A stretch of 34,554 nucleotides of DNA from JBBSEZ01 sp038239195 (lineage in GTDB: Bacteria > Planctomycetota > Planctomycetia > Gemmatales > Gemmataceae). This document shows, piece by piece, positions 15,247-23,812 of the stretch. The stretch is from NCBI GenBank assembly GCA_038239195.1, contig JBBSEZ010000044.1, forward strand, positions 1 through 34,554, read 5' to 3'. Made by a program: the position numbers and the translations under genes. The notes below the pieces were generated by a model. That model was not told the DNA's origin, searched no databases, and worked only from the letters and a program-made list of their open reading frames with translations. How positions within the stretch are numbered: the stretch's first letter is position 1; each line of letters opens with the position of its first letter.

Positions 15247-18200
15247 GACTTCCCCCCCTTCTTCGCCCGTGCCGCGTTCTTCTCCGCAACGCTCAGGTGG
15301 GCGTCGTTCACCCGCTCCCCCACGAACGTCTCGCCGCTCCAGAACCACGGATACTCGCCCCTGTCCCGCATCGGCTCCTTGCCGCGGTCCTTGGCCCACT
15401 TCACGTTCGGCGCCTTGCGCAGGACTCCGGCCTCGACGAACGGGCGGACGTTCATCCGCACGCCGTCGTTCAAGTCGGGGCGCCAGCCGACGGCCTGCTC
15501 GGACAGCGGCTTCCACCGCACGAAAACGTCGTGGGGCGGCTCCCCGGCCAGGATCAGCTTCAACTTCTCCTGCAAGTCCTGGGCGGCCTTGAGCCGCAGG
15601 TCGGCCCCCGGCTTGCCGGCCCTGGCGTCCGCGGCCTGGGCGGTGATCCAGTCGCCGAGGTAGGCGTAGGTCAGGTTCTCCAGCGCCTTGTGGTCGAGTT
15701 GGTGGTAGTTCACCAGGGCCGAGAAGCCGTCCTTCCGCCCGTCCCAGACGTGCCAGACGAACGGGCGCTGGTGGAACCGCCTGCAGTGCTGCTCGAAGAA
15801 CTGGTTGCGGAGCCAGTCGTCGAGGGTGGTCCCGGGCTTGCACCCGGCGTCGGTCAGCAGCGTGTGGAGAACGGAGTCGGACCAGTTGTCGCCGTAGGCC
15901 GCGTGCAGCACTTCGAGCAACCGCTCGGCAGCCGGGGCCTTGCCGCGGAGGCCTGGGAGGCAGACGATGCCATCCTTGTCGGCAAGGGCGTCGAGGGCGT
16001 CGGGCCCTTTCGGCTGTTCGGGCCAGCGGTAGCCGAGCAGTCGCGCGACGGCTACTTGGAGGGGGTCGGTGCTGGTGGCGATGTCGCCCTTGAAGATCCA
16101 CTGTGTCGGGTCGTCGGAGTGCGGTTCGGGCAGGCCGTTGGGGTACTTCTCCGCGGCGACGGCTTGCCAGTAGGCGAGGTCGAATGGAATTTTTCCTATG
16201 TAACCGTTGTCAATGCTAAGTGCCTGATTTGTTGACCGGACTACGGTCTCGAAATCAGCGGACAAACAGAAAGCGGCTACAGCAAGTTGATTCTTGCTTT
16301 GATGCGCCACGACGACAGGAACCAGACTGTGGAACAGGTCGCCAGAATACATTGCCCGGGAAAGACTAGAAACACGGTCAATCGCCACCCCAACTTTCCC
16401 CCAAGCCTCTCGACCACGGATTACGCCAGTATGGTCGTCCGTTCGGATTAAATCAGTGTGAACAACATCTTCGCGACCGGCAAACAAGCCACGTTCCTGC
16501 GATGGCCCTTGCAAATATCTCCAACTTGACGTAATGCAACTCAATTCCCAAAACTGCCGTCGCCAACGTCCATCATCCGCTGTGGTTAACCCTTGATAGC
16601 AGCCAGCATGGTCTCGAAGGTAACTGCTTGCAGGTGAACTGCCAAAATTGATACAGGCATCAGGGTTGCGCAACTGATCTGCTTGTCGCACGATCTGCCC
16701 CGACGTCAGCTCCCTGTCAGCCAGCCGGGCTGCTTTCTCGGCGGCGGTTTTCGCATCGGCCACGTCCACCCCGACCATCGTAGCCGCGTTCGCTGGCTTC
16801 ACGGCGCTAATCGCCAGTAACACCACGTTCACCACTTCGCCACTGATCGTCTCGAACGCCCGCGGCCCCAACCGGGCGACGGCGTTCCAAGTCCGCTCTT
16901 TCAGTAGCGTCTCACGGAGCTTCTTGTAGGTGGTCAGGAACAGCCAGTTCTGTGGTGTGACTAACGCCGTGCTGCCGCCGGGGCGGCAAAGTTCCAGACA
17001 CCGCAGGACGAACGCCGTGGCGAGGTCCGCCTTGCCGAGTGAGTAGTGATCCTCCAGATAGCCCTTCACTACCTCGGCCTGCTTACCGCGACCGAGGTAC
17101 GGCACGTTCGTCATGACCAGCGTGTACCGCCCGGCGAGTAGTTCGGCGGCCTTCGCGATCCCTTGGGCCGCCACGCCGATAGCGGAGATGTCCGCGTCCC
17201 CGAGCTTCTTCGCGAGTTTCTTCGCCAACCGCGGGTGTAAGTCCCGGTAGATGTCCTGAAATAGCGTTCCCCCGCGCAGAACCGGGTCGATCAGCGATCC
17301 CAGGTGCGGGGCGTTCACGAACATGTCGTACAGCCGTTCGATCTGGTTCCGCATCTCCACGTCGTCGTTGGCCAGGGCGAGCCATTGTTCCTTGTTGCCG
17401 CTGACGCCCTGTCCCGAAATGGCAAGGTTGAGCTGCGGCAGTTGTCGATAGCCGAGCTGTTGACCGTCTTCCCCGGGATACTTCCACGCCGCCAGCGCCA
17501 GCGCGAAGGCGGCGATCTGCGTGCAACGCGGGTCGAGCTCCAGCCCGAACAGGTTGTCCCGCAACACCGCCTCGCACGCCTCCCGGGCCGACAACCTCTC
17601 GTCGTGCATCCGCAGCGGCACCAGCAGGTTGAACGCCGCGACCAGGAAATGCCCGCTCCCGCAGCACGGGTCCAGCATCGTAAACTCGCCCAGCGCCTTC
17701 GGCCAGCCGTCGAACGCCCCGGCCGCCGGCGTGCCATCCTCCCGCCAGCGGAGGTATTCCATCTCGACCGGCGCCTGCCCCATCGGCACGCCGGCCCCGC
17801 CCGGGGGCCCCTTGATGGCGTGCCGGGCGCACCACCACGCCCCGATGGTGTTGTGCAAGAGGAACTGCACCATGTAGTGTTCGGTGAACAACTGCGTCAC
17901 CGCGGGCAGCGTTCGCCCGTCGATCTTGTCGCCGGCCTTGTTGACCTCGTCCTTCTTCCTGGTCTGCCAGAACTGATACACCCAGCCGAGGCTGTCGTCG
18001 GCGCAGAACGTCTCGCGGGGCAGGCCCGCCAGCAACTTTTCCAGCGCCAGCCGTTGCTCCGGGGCGAGCTCGACCTCCAGCAGCACGTCGTCGGTACGGA
18101 AAATCTGCGGCAACATGGTGCTGGCGGAGCGCGCCGCCAGGACGTAGCCGTTCGCCGCCCCCTGCGACGCGGCGACTTCCTCGCAATACTCCAGGTCCAC

Positions 18201-18527
18201 CGGGACGTCGAGCTCCGGCGCGATCAGCAGCCCGTTCTCGGCCAGGAACCGCGCGAACAGCATCCGGTGCCAGTATTCGTAGCCGAGCTCCTGGATCAGC
18301 TGGTCGATGCTCTGCGTCTTGTCGGCCCGCCGCGCGTCCCCGACCTGCCGGCCCCTGGCCCGGAGGCGGTTCCGCAGTTCCTTCTCCCGGGCGTCGAAGT
18401 GCGCGAACGGCTCGGGGGCATCGACGGCTCGCTTCTGGAGCGCCGACCGCGCCGCCTCGGCCACGTCGCGGGCCGCGATGACGACGTTCTCCAGTTGTCG
18501 GCGAAGGTTGGTTGCCAGGGGCGGCAT
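15243..18527 (-). CDS. pglX: BREX adenine-specific DNA methyltransferase PglX
   Basis: A 1094-residue protein. The ATG at 18527 has GAGGAG about 9 bases upstream; the much longer open frame above it belongs to the brxC shadow. Methyltransferase motif I is DPCCGSGHFL (286-295), inside a typical N6-adenine MTase core (about 210-560). The catalytic motif IV reads NVPY (474-477) in place of the usual NPPY. The C-terminal ~480 residues hold the expected specificity region. A block from about residue 612 to 780 (about 16186-16690) is clearly less GC-rich than its surroundings, with different codon choice. PglX methylates the sixth or other non-palindromic-site adenine that marks self DNA in BREX and is also needed for exclusion. 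A DUF433 gene overlaps its stop. Confidence 0.93.
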   Translation of the reverse strand: MPPLATNLRRQLENVVIAARDVAEAARSALQKRAVDAPEPFAHFDAREKELRNRLRARGRQVGDARRADKTQSIDQLIQELGYEYWHRMLFARFLAENGLLIAPELDVPVDLEYCEEVAASQGAANGYVLAARSASTMLPQIFRTDDVLLEVELAPEQRLALEKLLAGLPRETFCADDSLGWVYQFWQTRKKDEVNKAGDKIDGRTLPAVTQLFTEHYMVQFLLHNTIGAWWCARHAIKGPPGGAGVPMGQAPVEMEYLRWREDGTPAAGAFDGWPKALGEFTMLDPCCGSGHFLVAAFNLLVPLRMHDERLSAREACEAVLRDNLFGLELDPRCTQIAAFALALAAWKYPGEDGQQLGYRQLPQLNLAISGQGVSGNKEQWLALANDDVEMRNQIERLYDMFVNAPHLGSLIDPVLRGGTLFQDIYRDLHPRLAKKLAKKLGDADISAIGVAAQGIAKAAELLAGRYTLVMTNVPYLGRGKQAEVVKGYLEDHYSLGKADLATAFVLRCLELCRPGGSTALVTPQNWLFLTTYKKLRETLLKERTWNAVARLGPRAFETISGEVVNVVLLAISAVKPANAATMVGVDVADAKTAAEKAARLADRELTSGQIVRQADQLRNPDACINFGSSPASSYLRDHAGCYQGLTTADDGRWRRQFWELSCITSSWRYLQGPSQERGLFAGREDVVHTDLIRTDDHTGVIRGREAWGKVGVAIDRVSSLSRAMYSGDLFHSLVPVVVAHQSKNQLAVAAFCLSADFETVVRSTNQALSIDNGYIGKIPFDLAYWQAVAAEKYPNGLPEPHSDDPTQWIFKGDIATSTDPLQVAVARLLGYRWPEQPKGPDALDALADKDGIVCLPGLRGKAPAAERLLEVLHAAYGDNWSDSVLHTLLTDAGCKPGTTLDDWLRNQFFEQHCRRFHQRPFVWHVWDGRKDGFSALVNYHQLDHKALENLTYAYLGDWITAQAADARAGKPGADLRLKAAQDLQEKLKLILAGEPPHDVFVRWKPLSEQAVGWRPDLNDGVRMNVRPFVEAGVLRKAPNVKWAKDRGKEPMRDRGEYPWFWSGETFVGERVNDAHLSVAEKNAARAKKGGKS

Positions 18528-18550
18528 CGTTCGTTGCTCCTCAGTAGTCT

Positions 18551-21500
18551 TCACACGATCACCGGCCCGTCCTTCAACTTCTCCCGGATGCGCTGCTCGG
18601 CGCCCGCCAGCCACGCCTTCAACTCGCCCTCGTCCTTGATCGTGGCGCTCGCCAGCGTCACCCGCTGGGCCTGCGGCTCCAGCACCTTCGCCGCCGCCGT
18701 CGCAGCATTGTTGAACCGGGTGGGCAGCGCATCGCAAATCGCTGTCAGCTCGCTCAGCTTGACCCGCCCCAGCGTATCCAGCACCTCTTCCGTCGTCCCG
18801 ACCTTGACCTCGGGGACCGCCCGGGCCCCGTGCTTCGAGAGCACCTCGTGGCGCTGCTCCGGTTTGAGCTGCTTCCACGCTGGCGACCCGCGCAGGGCCG
18901 TCATGCCGTTCTCGTGCGCGGCCGTGCAGGCGGCGTGGGCCTCGTTCAGCGCCGACCGCAGGGTGGACGTCAGTTTCTCCACGAGGGCGGGGACCGGGTC
19001 CGGGTCGGCGAGCAGCCCGCGGTGCTGCTCGATGGCCGTCACTTCGGGCCGCACCTCGGCGGCCACCGGCAGGTCGGCGGCCTGGCGCAGCAGCGTGTTC
19101 ACCTGGGCCCAGCGCGGCTCTCGCTGGGAGATCAGGTCCCGTTTTTTCTGCCAGTCGGCGACCTCCAGAGTCAGCCGGTCCTTGATCTCGTGGAGCGCCC
19201 GCAACTGGTCGTTCCCGACGCGGTTGGCGATTTCGCTCAGGTGGCGGGCGTCGGGCCGTTGGGGCCGCGGCGGCTCCCCGCCCGCCTGCTCGGCCAGCCG
19301 GATCATTCGGGCCAGAAACTCCGCGGCGTGGGCCGATTCCTGGCCCGGCTGGGCGGTCAGCCCGGCCTTCTTGAACACCCCCCGGAGCTCGGTCAGTTGC
19401 ACCTTGCTCAGCACGATCGTTTCGAGCCGGAACTCGGCGGCGGCGAGGTTCTTCTGGTCCAGCTTGCCCTTGACGATCGGCTCCGCCCCGGCCCGCGCCT
19501 GCACCGCCCCCGCGTGGTGCAGCACGACAAGGGCGGCGTCGATGGCGTCCTGCGGCCAGCCGTACTTCGGCCCGCCGAACTGTTTGCGGACATCGGTCCC
19601 CTTCTTGCCGCTGCCCACAAAGTCCATGATCGCCTTGCAGACCGGGTGCGTTTCCGGGCCCGCCTTGTGCCCGACGGCCGACAGGGCGTCGCCGTCGCCC
19701 TTCTGGGCGCGCTGGAGGACCTTGGGCCAGTCGGGCGAATCGACCTGGTGGAAGAGGGGGTAGAGCCGATCCAGGCAGGCCCGGGCCGCCTCCTGGACCT
19801 TCTGCTCCAGTAGCGCCCCGGAGACCGAGTCGCCGCCGGCGACGTACACGGCCGTCTCGTTCAGGGCGTCGGCGATGAGGTTGTCGCGATTTCGCCGGGC
19901 CTGCTCCAGGCGCGTCTCCATCGCCTTGCGCGCCTCGATCCCTTCCGGCGTGTTCGGCGCTCCCTTCGCCTGGAGCGTGGTCGTGGCGGCGTAGTGGCCC
20001 GCGATGGCCTGCTTCAGTTCCTCGGCCTGCTTTTTGGCGATGAACCCGTAGACCACCGCCGCCCCGTCCCCTGCCGCGCGGGCGTCGTGCAGCACGGTCT
20101 TCTCCTCGACCTCCCAGCCGTCCCGCACCCACACGGGGATCGCCCCGCCATCGACAGCCGGCGCCGTGTCCCCAAAGTGGAGGTCGATCTTGCGCGGCTC
20201 CTTGCTGGCGCCATGCACCAGCTTGAACTTCTTCAGCACTTCGCTGCACTGCGACTTGAGTAGCTGCGACCGCTCGCTGGCCAACTTGCCGGCGTCGGCC
20301 AGGAGGCGGTTCTTCGCTTCGAGATACGCCTGGTTCCACTCCGCCCCTTCGCGCGTCTGCATCCGGTACTCGTCCTCGACCTTCATGATCGCCCCGTCGG
20401 CGACCAGCTTCTCCAGCAGCGACGGCACCGTTTTGCGGAGCTCGGCGCTGCTCTGCGTCAGGTCGGTCACGAGCAAGTCGGCCAGCGTCTCGGCATCGGC
20501 GCGCACGCTGGCGTCGGCCGGGCCCTGGCGCGGGAGCTGCCCGATCAAGAAGATCAGGGCGCAGAGGTCGTAGCGCAGCTCGCCGTCCTCCTCCTGCTTC
20601 TGCCGGGCGATGGTCTCGGAGATTTCTTGCAGCAGCGTGCCCGACTTGAGGGCCGAGCTCTTGATCGACGACTCGTAGATGAACGCCCCGCTGACGACGT
20701 GCCCGAGCGGCAACTCGGCGGTCTGCTTGACGGCGTCGTAGACGACCCACAGTTGGTTCCGCAGTTGGGCCCCCGTGCCGGCCTTGTCCACCGCCCGCAG
20801 CACCCGCTCCCAGAAGCGCCGCCGCACCGGCAGGATGGGGTAGTCCTGCACCAACAGGCCCCGGTCGCGGGTCGTGAAGTGGATCTTGGTGTGCTTCAGT
20901 TGCCGCTCGATCTCCCCGCTGTATTCGTCCAGCACCTTCTTCACGTCGGGCGCCGCGGACGATTTCTTCTTGAGGACCACCTCGCGGGTGACCTGTTCGA
21001 CGTCGGTGTCCTGCAACTCGACCGTGACGGGGAACCGGCCCTGTAGCCGCTGCAAGAGTGGCATCCCCGACAGGGCGTTCTGGCCGGTGGCGACCAGCAG
21101 GAAGTTGGCGCCGAGCCGGGCGCAGCATTGCTCTTTCACGTCCTGCACCGCCTTGGACCGGCTCACGTCGTCGCCTACGTATTGCTGGACCTCGTCCAGT
21201 ACGATCAGCGTAAACGGGAGCTTGCCCTTTCGGCCGACCGCCTGCATGATCCGGGCGATCAACTCGTCGATGGAAACGTCTTTCGGGTCCGGCGGGAATT
21301 GGCTCTTGAGCAGGAGCTTCACGTCCGCCGGCTTGGTGGCGAACTCGGGGCGAGCATTGAGAATGGCTTTGGGGATCAGGTCGCTGACGTACAAGTTGGC
21401 AAGCTCTTTCTCGAAGGAGCCGCCCGCGTCGCGGACGAACTGGCGCGCCCCTGCCTCCAATCCTTCGTCGCGGAGCCACAGGAGGAAACAGGCGCGGTTG

Positions 21501-21991
21501 TAATCGCCGGGGAGACCGACCGACTTGAAGAGAATGCCCAACAGGGCAAGGCGAATGCTGTCTTTGGCCTCTGTCCGGAGGTCGCCGCCAGCGGCGTGCA
21601 GCCCGCCGTGCCGCTTGGCCGCGTTCGATAGTTCATTCAGCAGGTCCTTGACTGCGAGGGGCAGCTTCGCCAGCCCCCGGGCCCTGGCCCCGTCGGGGAG
21701 CTCGAAGTCGGCCCACAGGTGCTGGAGCACCTTGACCAGATGGCTCTTTCCCGACCCGAAGAACCCGCTCACCCATACGCCTGGCTGCTCGGGCTTGCCC
21801 AGGTGGCCAAGGTAGGTAGACAGGATGCGCACCAGCCCGTCGGCGTACTGGCCCTCGCACACGAAGTTCGCGAGCTCGTAGCGCAGCGTCTCCAGCTCGG
21901 GCCCGGTCTGGCCGCTCGTGACCTTGGCCACCCCCTGGTTGAGCAGCGTGTGCGTGCGCGGGTCTTTCTCGTACACTTCGCGGTTCTTCAT
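18551..21991 (-). CDS. brxC: BREX P-loop ATPase BrxC
   Basis: A 1146-residue protein. The ATG at 21991 (MKNREVYEKDPRTHTLLNQG) overlaps the brxB stop as ATGA and matches the usual start of the family. Walker A is GFFGSGKSH (76-84) and Walker B is LIVLDEVQQYVG (262-273). The long helical C-terminal half (about 600-1100) is charged and probably forms coiled coils. BrxC (PglY-like in other BREX types) is an ORC/Cdc6-related AAA ATPase required for BREX activity. Its length is typical. Start and family are well supported. Confidence 0.94.
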   Translation of the reverse strand: MKNREVYEKDPRTHTLLNQGVAKVTSGQTGPELETLRYELANFVCEGQYADGLVRILSTYLGHLGKPEQPGVWVSGFFGSGKSHLVKVLQHLWADFELPDGARARGLAKLPLAVKDLLNELSNAAKRHGGLHAAGGDLRTEAKDSIRLALLGILFKSVGLPGDYNRACFLLWLRDEGLEAGARQFVRDAGGSFEKELANLYVSDLIPKAILNARPEFATKPADVKLLLKSQFPPDPKDVSIDELIARIMQAVGRKGKLPFTLIVLDEVQQYVGDDVSRSKAVQDVKEQCCARLGANFLLVATGQNALSGMPLLQRLQGRFPVTVELQDTDVEQVTREVVLKKKSSAAPDVKKVLDEYSGEIERQLKHTKIHFTTRDRGLLVQDYPILPVRRRFWERVLRAVDKAGTGAQLRNQLWVVYDAVKQTAELPLGHVVSGAFIYESSIKSSALKSGTLLQEISETIARQKQEEDGELRYDLCALIFLIGQLPRQGPADASVRADAETLADLLVTDLTQSSAELRKTVPSLLEKLVADGAIMKVEDEYRMQTREGAEWNQAYLEAKNRLLADAGKLASERSQLLKSQCSEVLKKFKLVHGASKEPRKIDLHFGDTAPAVDGGAIPVWVRDGWEVEEKTVLHDARAAGDGAAVVYGFIAKKQAEELKQAIAGHYAATTTLQAKGAPNTPEGIEARKAMETRLEQARRNRDNLIADALNETAVYVAGGDSVSGALLEQKVQEAARACLDRLYPLFHQVDSPDWPKVLQRAQKGDGDALSAVGHKAGPETHPVCKAIMDFVGSGKKGTDVRKQFGGPKYGWPQDAIDAALVVLHHAGAVQARAGAEPIVKGKLDQKNLAAAEFRLETIVLSKVQLTELRGVFKKAGLTAQPGQESAHAAEFLARMIRLAEQAGGEPPRPQRPDARHLSEIANRVGNDQLRALHEIKDRLTLEVADWQKKRDLISQREPRWAQVNTLLRQAADLPVAAEVRPEVTAIEQHRGLLADPDPVPALVEKLTSTLRSALNEAHAACTAAHENGMTALRGSPAWKQLKPEQRHEVLSKHGARAVPEVKVGTTEEVLDTLGRVKLSELTAICDALPTRFNNAATAAAKVLEPQAQRVTLASATIKDEGELKAWLAGAEQRIREKLKDGPVIV

Positions 21992-22560
21992 CGCACGGGC
22001 CCCCCTTCGCCGGCCGTGATCGGGGCCGCGTGGTAGTTCCAGCCGTCCCGCGCGTCGAGCAGCCGGTAGTTGTCCTGTTCGTAGACGCCGGGGAAGAAGA
22101 CCAGCAGCCGCCCCCGCACGTGGTCCTCGACCATCGGCAGGACCTCCGAGATGCGCAGAAACCCGAACAGCGACGCGACCCCATACAGGGCCAACACGGT
22201 CCCCTCCGGGTCGCGCAAGCAGGCCAGCGCCGCGACGACGTGGGCCACCACGGCCTCCTTGAAGTCGGCCAGCACGGCGTCGTCGAGCAGGTCCGGGGAC
22301 TCGAAATACCCTTCGGCGTAGCCGGCGTTCTCCGCGCTGCACAGCCAGTTCGGGAAGGCATCGGTCAGGTCGAGGGCCTGCCAGCCGCGGCGCGCCTGAT
22401 GGGTCGCCTCCTCGAACAGGCCCAGCCGCAGCCGCAGTTTCCGCTCGTCCTCCTTGTCGTAGACCGCCAGCCAGACGCGCTGCGGCCCGGCCAGGTTCCG
22501 GTCCCACGGCAGGCCACACACCCGCTGGTAATTCTTCTTGAGCAGGTCAATCCGCGTCAT
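21988..22560 (-). CDS. brxB: BREX protein BrxB (DUF1788)
   Basis: A 190-residue protein; the ATG at 22560 lies within the last codons of brxA (14-base overlap). The family signature is clear near the C-terminus: GRLLVFFPGVYEQDNYRLLD followed by ARDGWNYHAAPI. The N-terminal part (DRNLAGPQRVWLAVYDKEDE) also fits DUF1788. BrxB is a small core protein of type 1 BREX that lacks a known catalytic activity and interacts with other Brx/Pgl proteins. Overlaps on both sides show tight coupling with brxA and brxC. Confidence 0.93.
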   Translation of the reverse strand: MTRIDLLKKNYQRVCGLPWDRNLAGPQRVWLAVYDKEDERKLRLRLGLFEEATHQARRGWQALDLTDAFPNWLCSAENAGYAEGYFESPDLLDDAVLADFKEAVVAHVVAALACLRDPEGTVLALYGVASLFGFLRISEVLPMVEDHVRGRLLVFFPGVYEQDNYRLLDARDGWNYHAAPITAGEGGPVR

Positions 22561-23407
22561 GGGCGACTTTCTCCTCCTGCGGCGTGAGCAAGCCGGGAAA
22601 GGTGATCTCGACCACCGCGCCAGCGGCCTTGTAGGTGAGCCAACCCTGCCGGGACGCCTCCGCGGCGAGGTCGCCCACCGCGGCAGGCGCCAGGCCCAGG
22701 AGCCGGGCCCATAGCGAGCCGAGCAGCAATTTCCCCCGCAGCCCGCACAGGTAGCCGAGCAGCAGCGCGAAGGTCGCGACCACCGGCGTCACGGCCGGGC
22801 TGGCCCGTTTCTTCCTCACTTTGCCCGACAGAAGCCCGGCCTGCGCCCACGAAGAGGTCAACCGCTGGGCCGTCGCCAGGGCGGTCGATTCCCGGAACCG
22901 CCTGGGATACTTTTCCGCCAGGTATTCGGCCACCTGGTCGGGGACCAGAACGGCCCCGACGGGGACCGCGAGCGCGAACGGCGACGTCTCTCGTAGGAGA
23001 GGGTCGCGGGCGGCGGCGGTGAGAAAGGCGAGCATGGGGCGCGCCGCCAGGTCGGCCGGCCAGAAGTGCCGCAAGAGCCGAAACAGCGGACATTCGGGGC
23101 CCAGACCGTAGAGCTCGCGGAGGCGCTGGGCCGTCCGCTTCCGCGTCGTCTGCGTCGGCTTGCCGAGGACGTTCTCCTCGACGATGGCGGCGAGGTAGGC
23201 GTCGGCCCGGGCGGTCGCCGGCACGCGCTCCAGGACGAGCGACAACTCGGCCAGCATCATCGTGCGGCTGGTGTGGGCGCTGGTGGCCCCATCCCGGAGC
23301 CCCAGCGCGCCGGGCAATTGCATCGTCGTCCTGTCCGCCACCAGGGGGCCTACCACGAGTAGCTCCGCTTCGCCCGCGCGACTGACGTGTCGACATCTTG
23401 AAATCAT
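22547..23407 (-). CDS. brxA: BREX protein BrxA (DUF1819)
   Basis: A 286-residue protein. I chose the ATG at 23407 (MISRCRHVSRAGEAELLVVG): an upstream ATG at 23512 would lie inside the promoter and add 35 Arg-rich residues of no family character. The core (GPLVADRT, then TRKRTAQRLRELYGL, then FRLLRHFW) fits DUF1819/BrxA. Members are small helical DNA-binding proteins related in fold to NusB-like domains. As first gene of the operon it is followed by brxB with a 14-base overlap. A start at M63 (MQLPGALG, about 23323) cannot be excluded if the first 30 residues are not translated. Confidence 0.85.
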   Translation of the reverse strand: MISRCRHVSRAGEAELLVVGPLVADRTTMQLPGALGLRDGATSAHTSRTMMLAELSLVLERVPATARADAYLAAIVEENVLGKPTQTTRKRTAQRLRELYGLGPECPLFRLLRHFWPADLAARPMLAFLTAAARDPLLRETSPFALAVPVGAVLVPDQVAEYLAEKYPRRFRESTALATAQRLTSSWAQAGLLSGKVRKKRASPAVTPVVATFALLLGYLCGLRGKLLLGSLWARLLGLAPAAVGDLAAEASRQGWLTYKAAGAVVEITFPGLLTPQEEKVAHDAD

Positions 23408-23483
23408 GCCCCCGCGCCGTCGCAAACGCCAGGTCCGCAGCGGAGGAGAGACGTCGGCAGAGCGCTGCCCATCAACCCAAGTC

Positions 23484-23512
23484 AGTATAACCCTCCTCCG
23501 ATCAGGGATCAA
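23484..23512 (-). promoter_or_regulatory. Sigma70-type promoter of the BREX operon
   Basis: On the minus strand the sequence reads TTGATC, a 17-base spacer, then TATACT. These are -35 and -10 boxes with one or two mismatches from consensus and ideal spacing. The predicted transcript start near 23476 leaves a leader of about 70 bases before the brxA ATG at 23407. No operator repeat is obvious across it. Confidence 0.7.
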
Positions 23513-23584
23513 TCGTTCAGTAGGGAGGCTGCTGCCTCACCGTGTAGCCGCGACGCGAAGCGGAGCGCGTCGGCGCCCCTCAAC

Positions 23585-23613
23585 TTGACGCCCCCCCCAA
23601 GCCCACCTATCAT
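23585..23613 (+). promoter_or_regulatory. Promoter of tRNA-Glu
   Basis: TTGACG (23585-23590), a 17-base spacer containing a C8 run, then TATCAT (23608-23613). The predicted start is at about 23620, four bases before the mature tRNA. It is back to back with the BREX promoter. Confidence 0.7.
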
Positions 23614-23623
23614 GCTGTTGGTT

Positions 23624-23696
23624 GGCCCCGTCGTCTAGAGGCCCAGGACACGGCCCTTTCACGGCCGCGACACGGGTTCGAATCCCGTCGGGGTCA
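23624..23696 (+). tRNA. trnE: tRNA-Glu (anticodon TTC)
   Basis: A 73-base cloverleaf. The acceptor stem GGCCCCG pairs with CGGGGTC (one G:U), followed by discriminator A. The D-arm region GTCTAGAGGCCCAGGAC and the anticodon loop CTTTCAC (anticodon TTC) match the bacterial tRNA-Glu pattern. The T arm is GGGTTCGAATCCC. The CCA end is not encoded. It reads away from the BREX operon. Confidence 0.97.
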
Positions 23697-23730
23697 CTTT
23701 CTCAGGCGGGCGGCAGGAGGTGGTTTTTGT

Positions 23731-23784
23731 AGGACGGCTCTCCTGAGCCGTCCTGCGGGTAGGACGGCTCAGGAGAGCCGTCCT
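23731..23784. repeat. Paired palindromic repeats (AGGACGGCTC type)
   Basis: Two 24-bp units, 23731-23754 and 23761-23784, are exact reverse complements of each other, and each is itself nearly palindromic (AGGACGGCTC ... GAGCCGTCCT). Six bases separate them. The arrangement is that of a BIME/REP doublet. It lies between tRNA-Glu and the convergent metallophosphoesterase and could terminate both transcripts. Confidence 0.85.
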
Positions 23785-23812
23785 ACGGGTAGGCTTTTGC
23801 CTGCCGCTCTCC

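Larger units (their letters stand above)
7240..23407 (-). other. Type 1 BREX defence operon with cargo genes
   Basis: Eleven genes all read on the minus strand with overlaps or short gaps: brxA, brxB, brxC, pglX, DUF433 antitoxin, DUF5615 toxin, RAYT, AAA ATPase, TOPRIM-like protein, pglZ, brxL. The six core genes and their order are those of type 1 BREX, which methylates host DNA at an asymmetric site and blocks phage DNA replication. The pglW kinase and brxD/brxHI genes of other subtypes are absent, as is a recognisable brxR/WYL regulator. The only substantial gaps are around the RAYT. Confidence 0.93.

Noticed and set aside
17304..19763. 819-codon plus-strand frame opposite pglX and brxC
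   Set aside because: Low-complexity composition typical of an antisense shadow; both sense genes are fully supported by motifs.
7240..23407. Type 2 or other BREX subtype, or DISARM
   Set aside because: No pglW kinase, brxD, brxHI helicase or DrmA/B/C is present. The brxA-brxB-brxC-pglX-pglZ-brxL set is that of type 1.
23408..23512. Upstream ATG for brxA at 23512
   Set aside because: It lies within the -35/-10 promoter and adds an Arg-rich segment unlike the family; the ATG at 23407 is preferred.
23624..23696. tRNA-Glu as an integration site for a BREX island
   Set aside because: Integrases usually use the 3' end of a tRNA gene; here the 5' side faces BREX. I see no duplicated tRNA 3' end and no integrase gene in the window.
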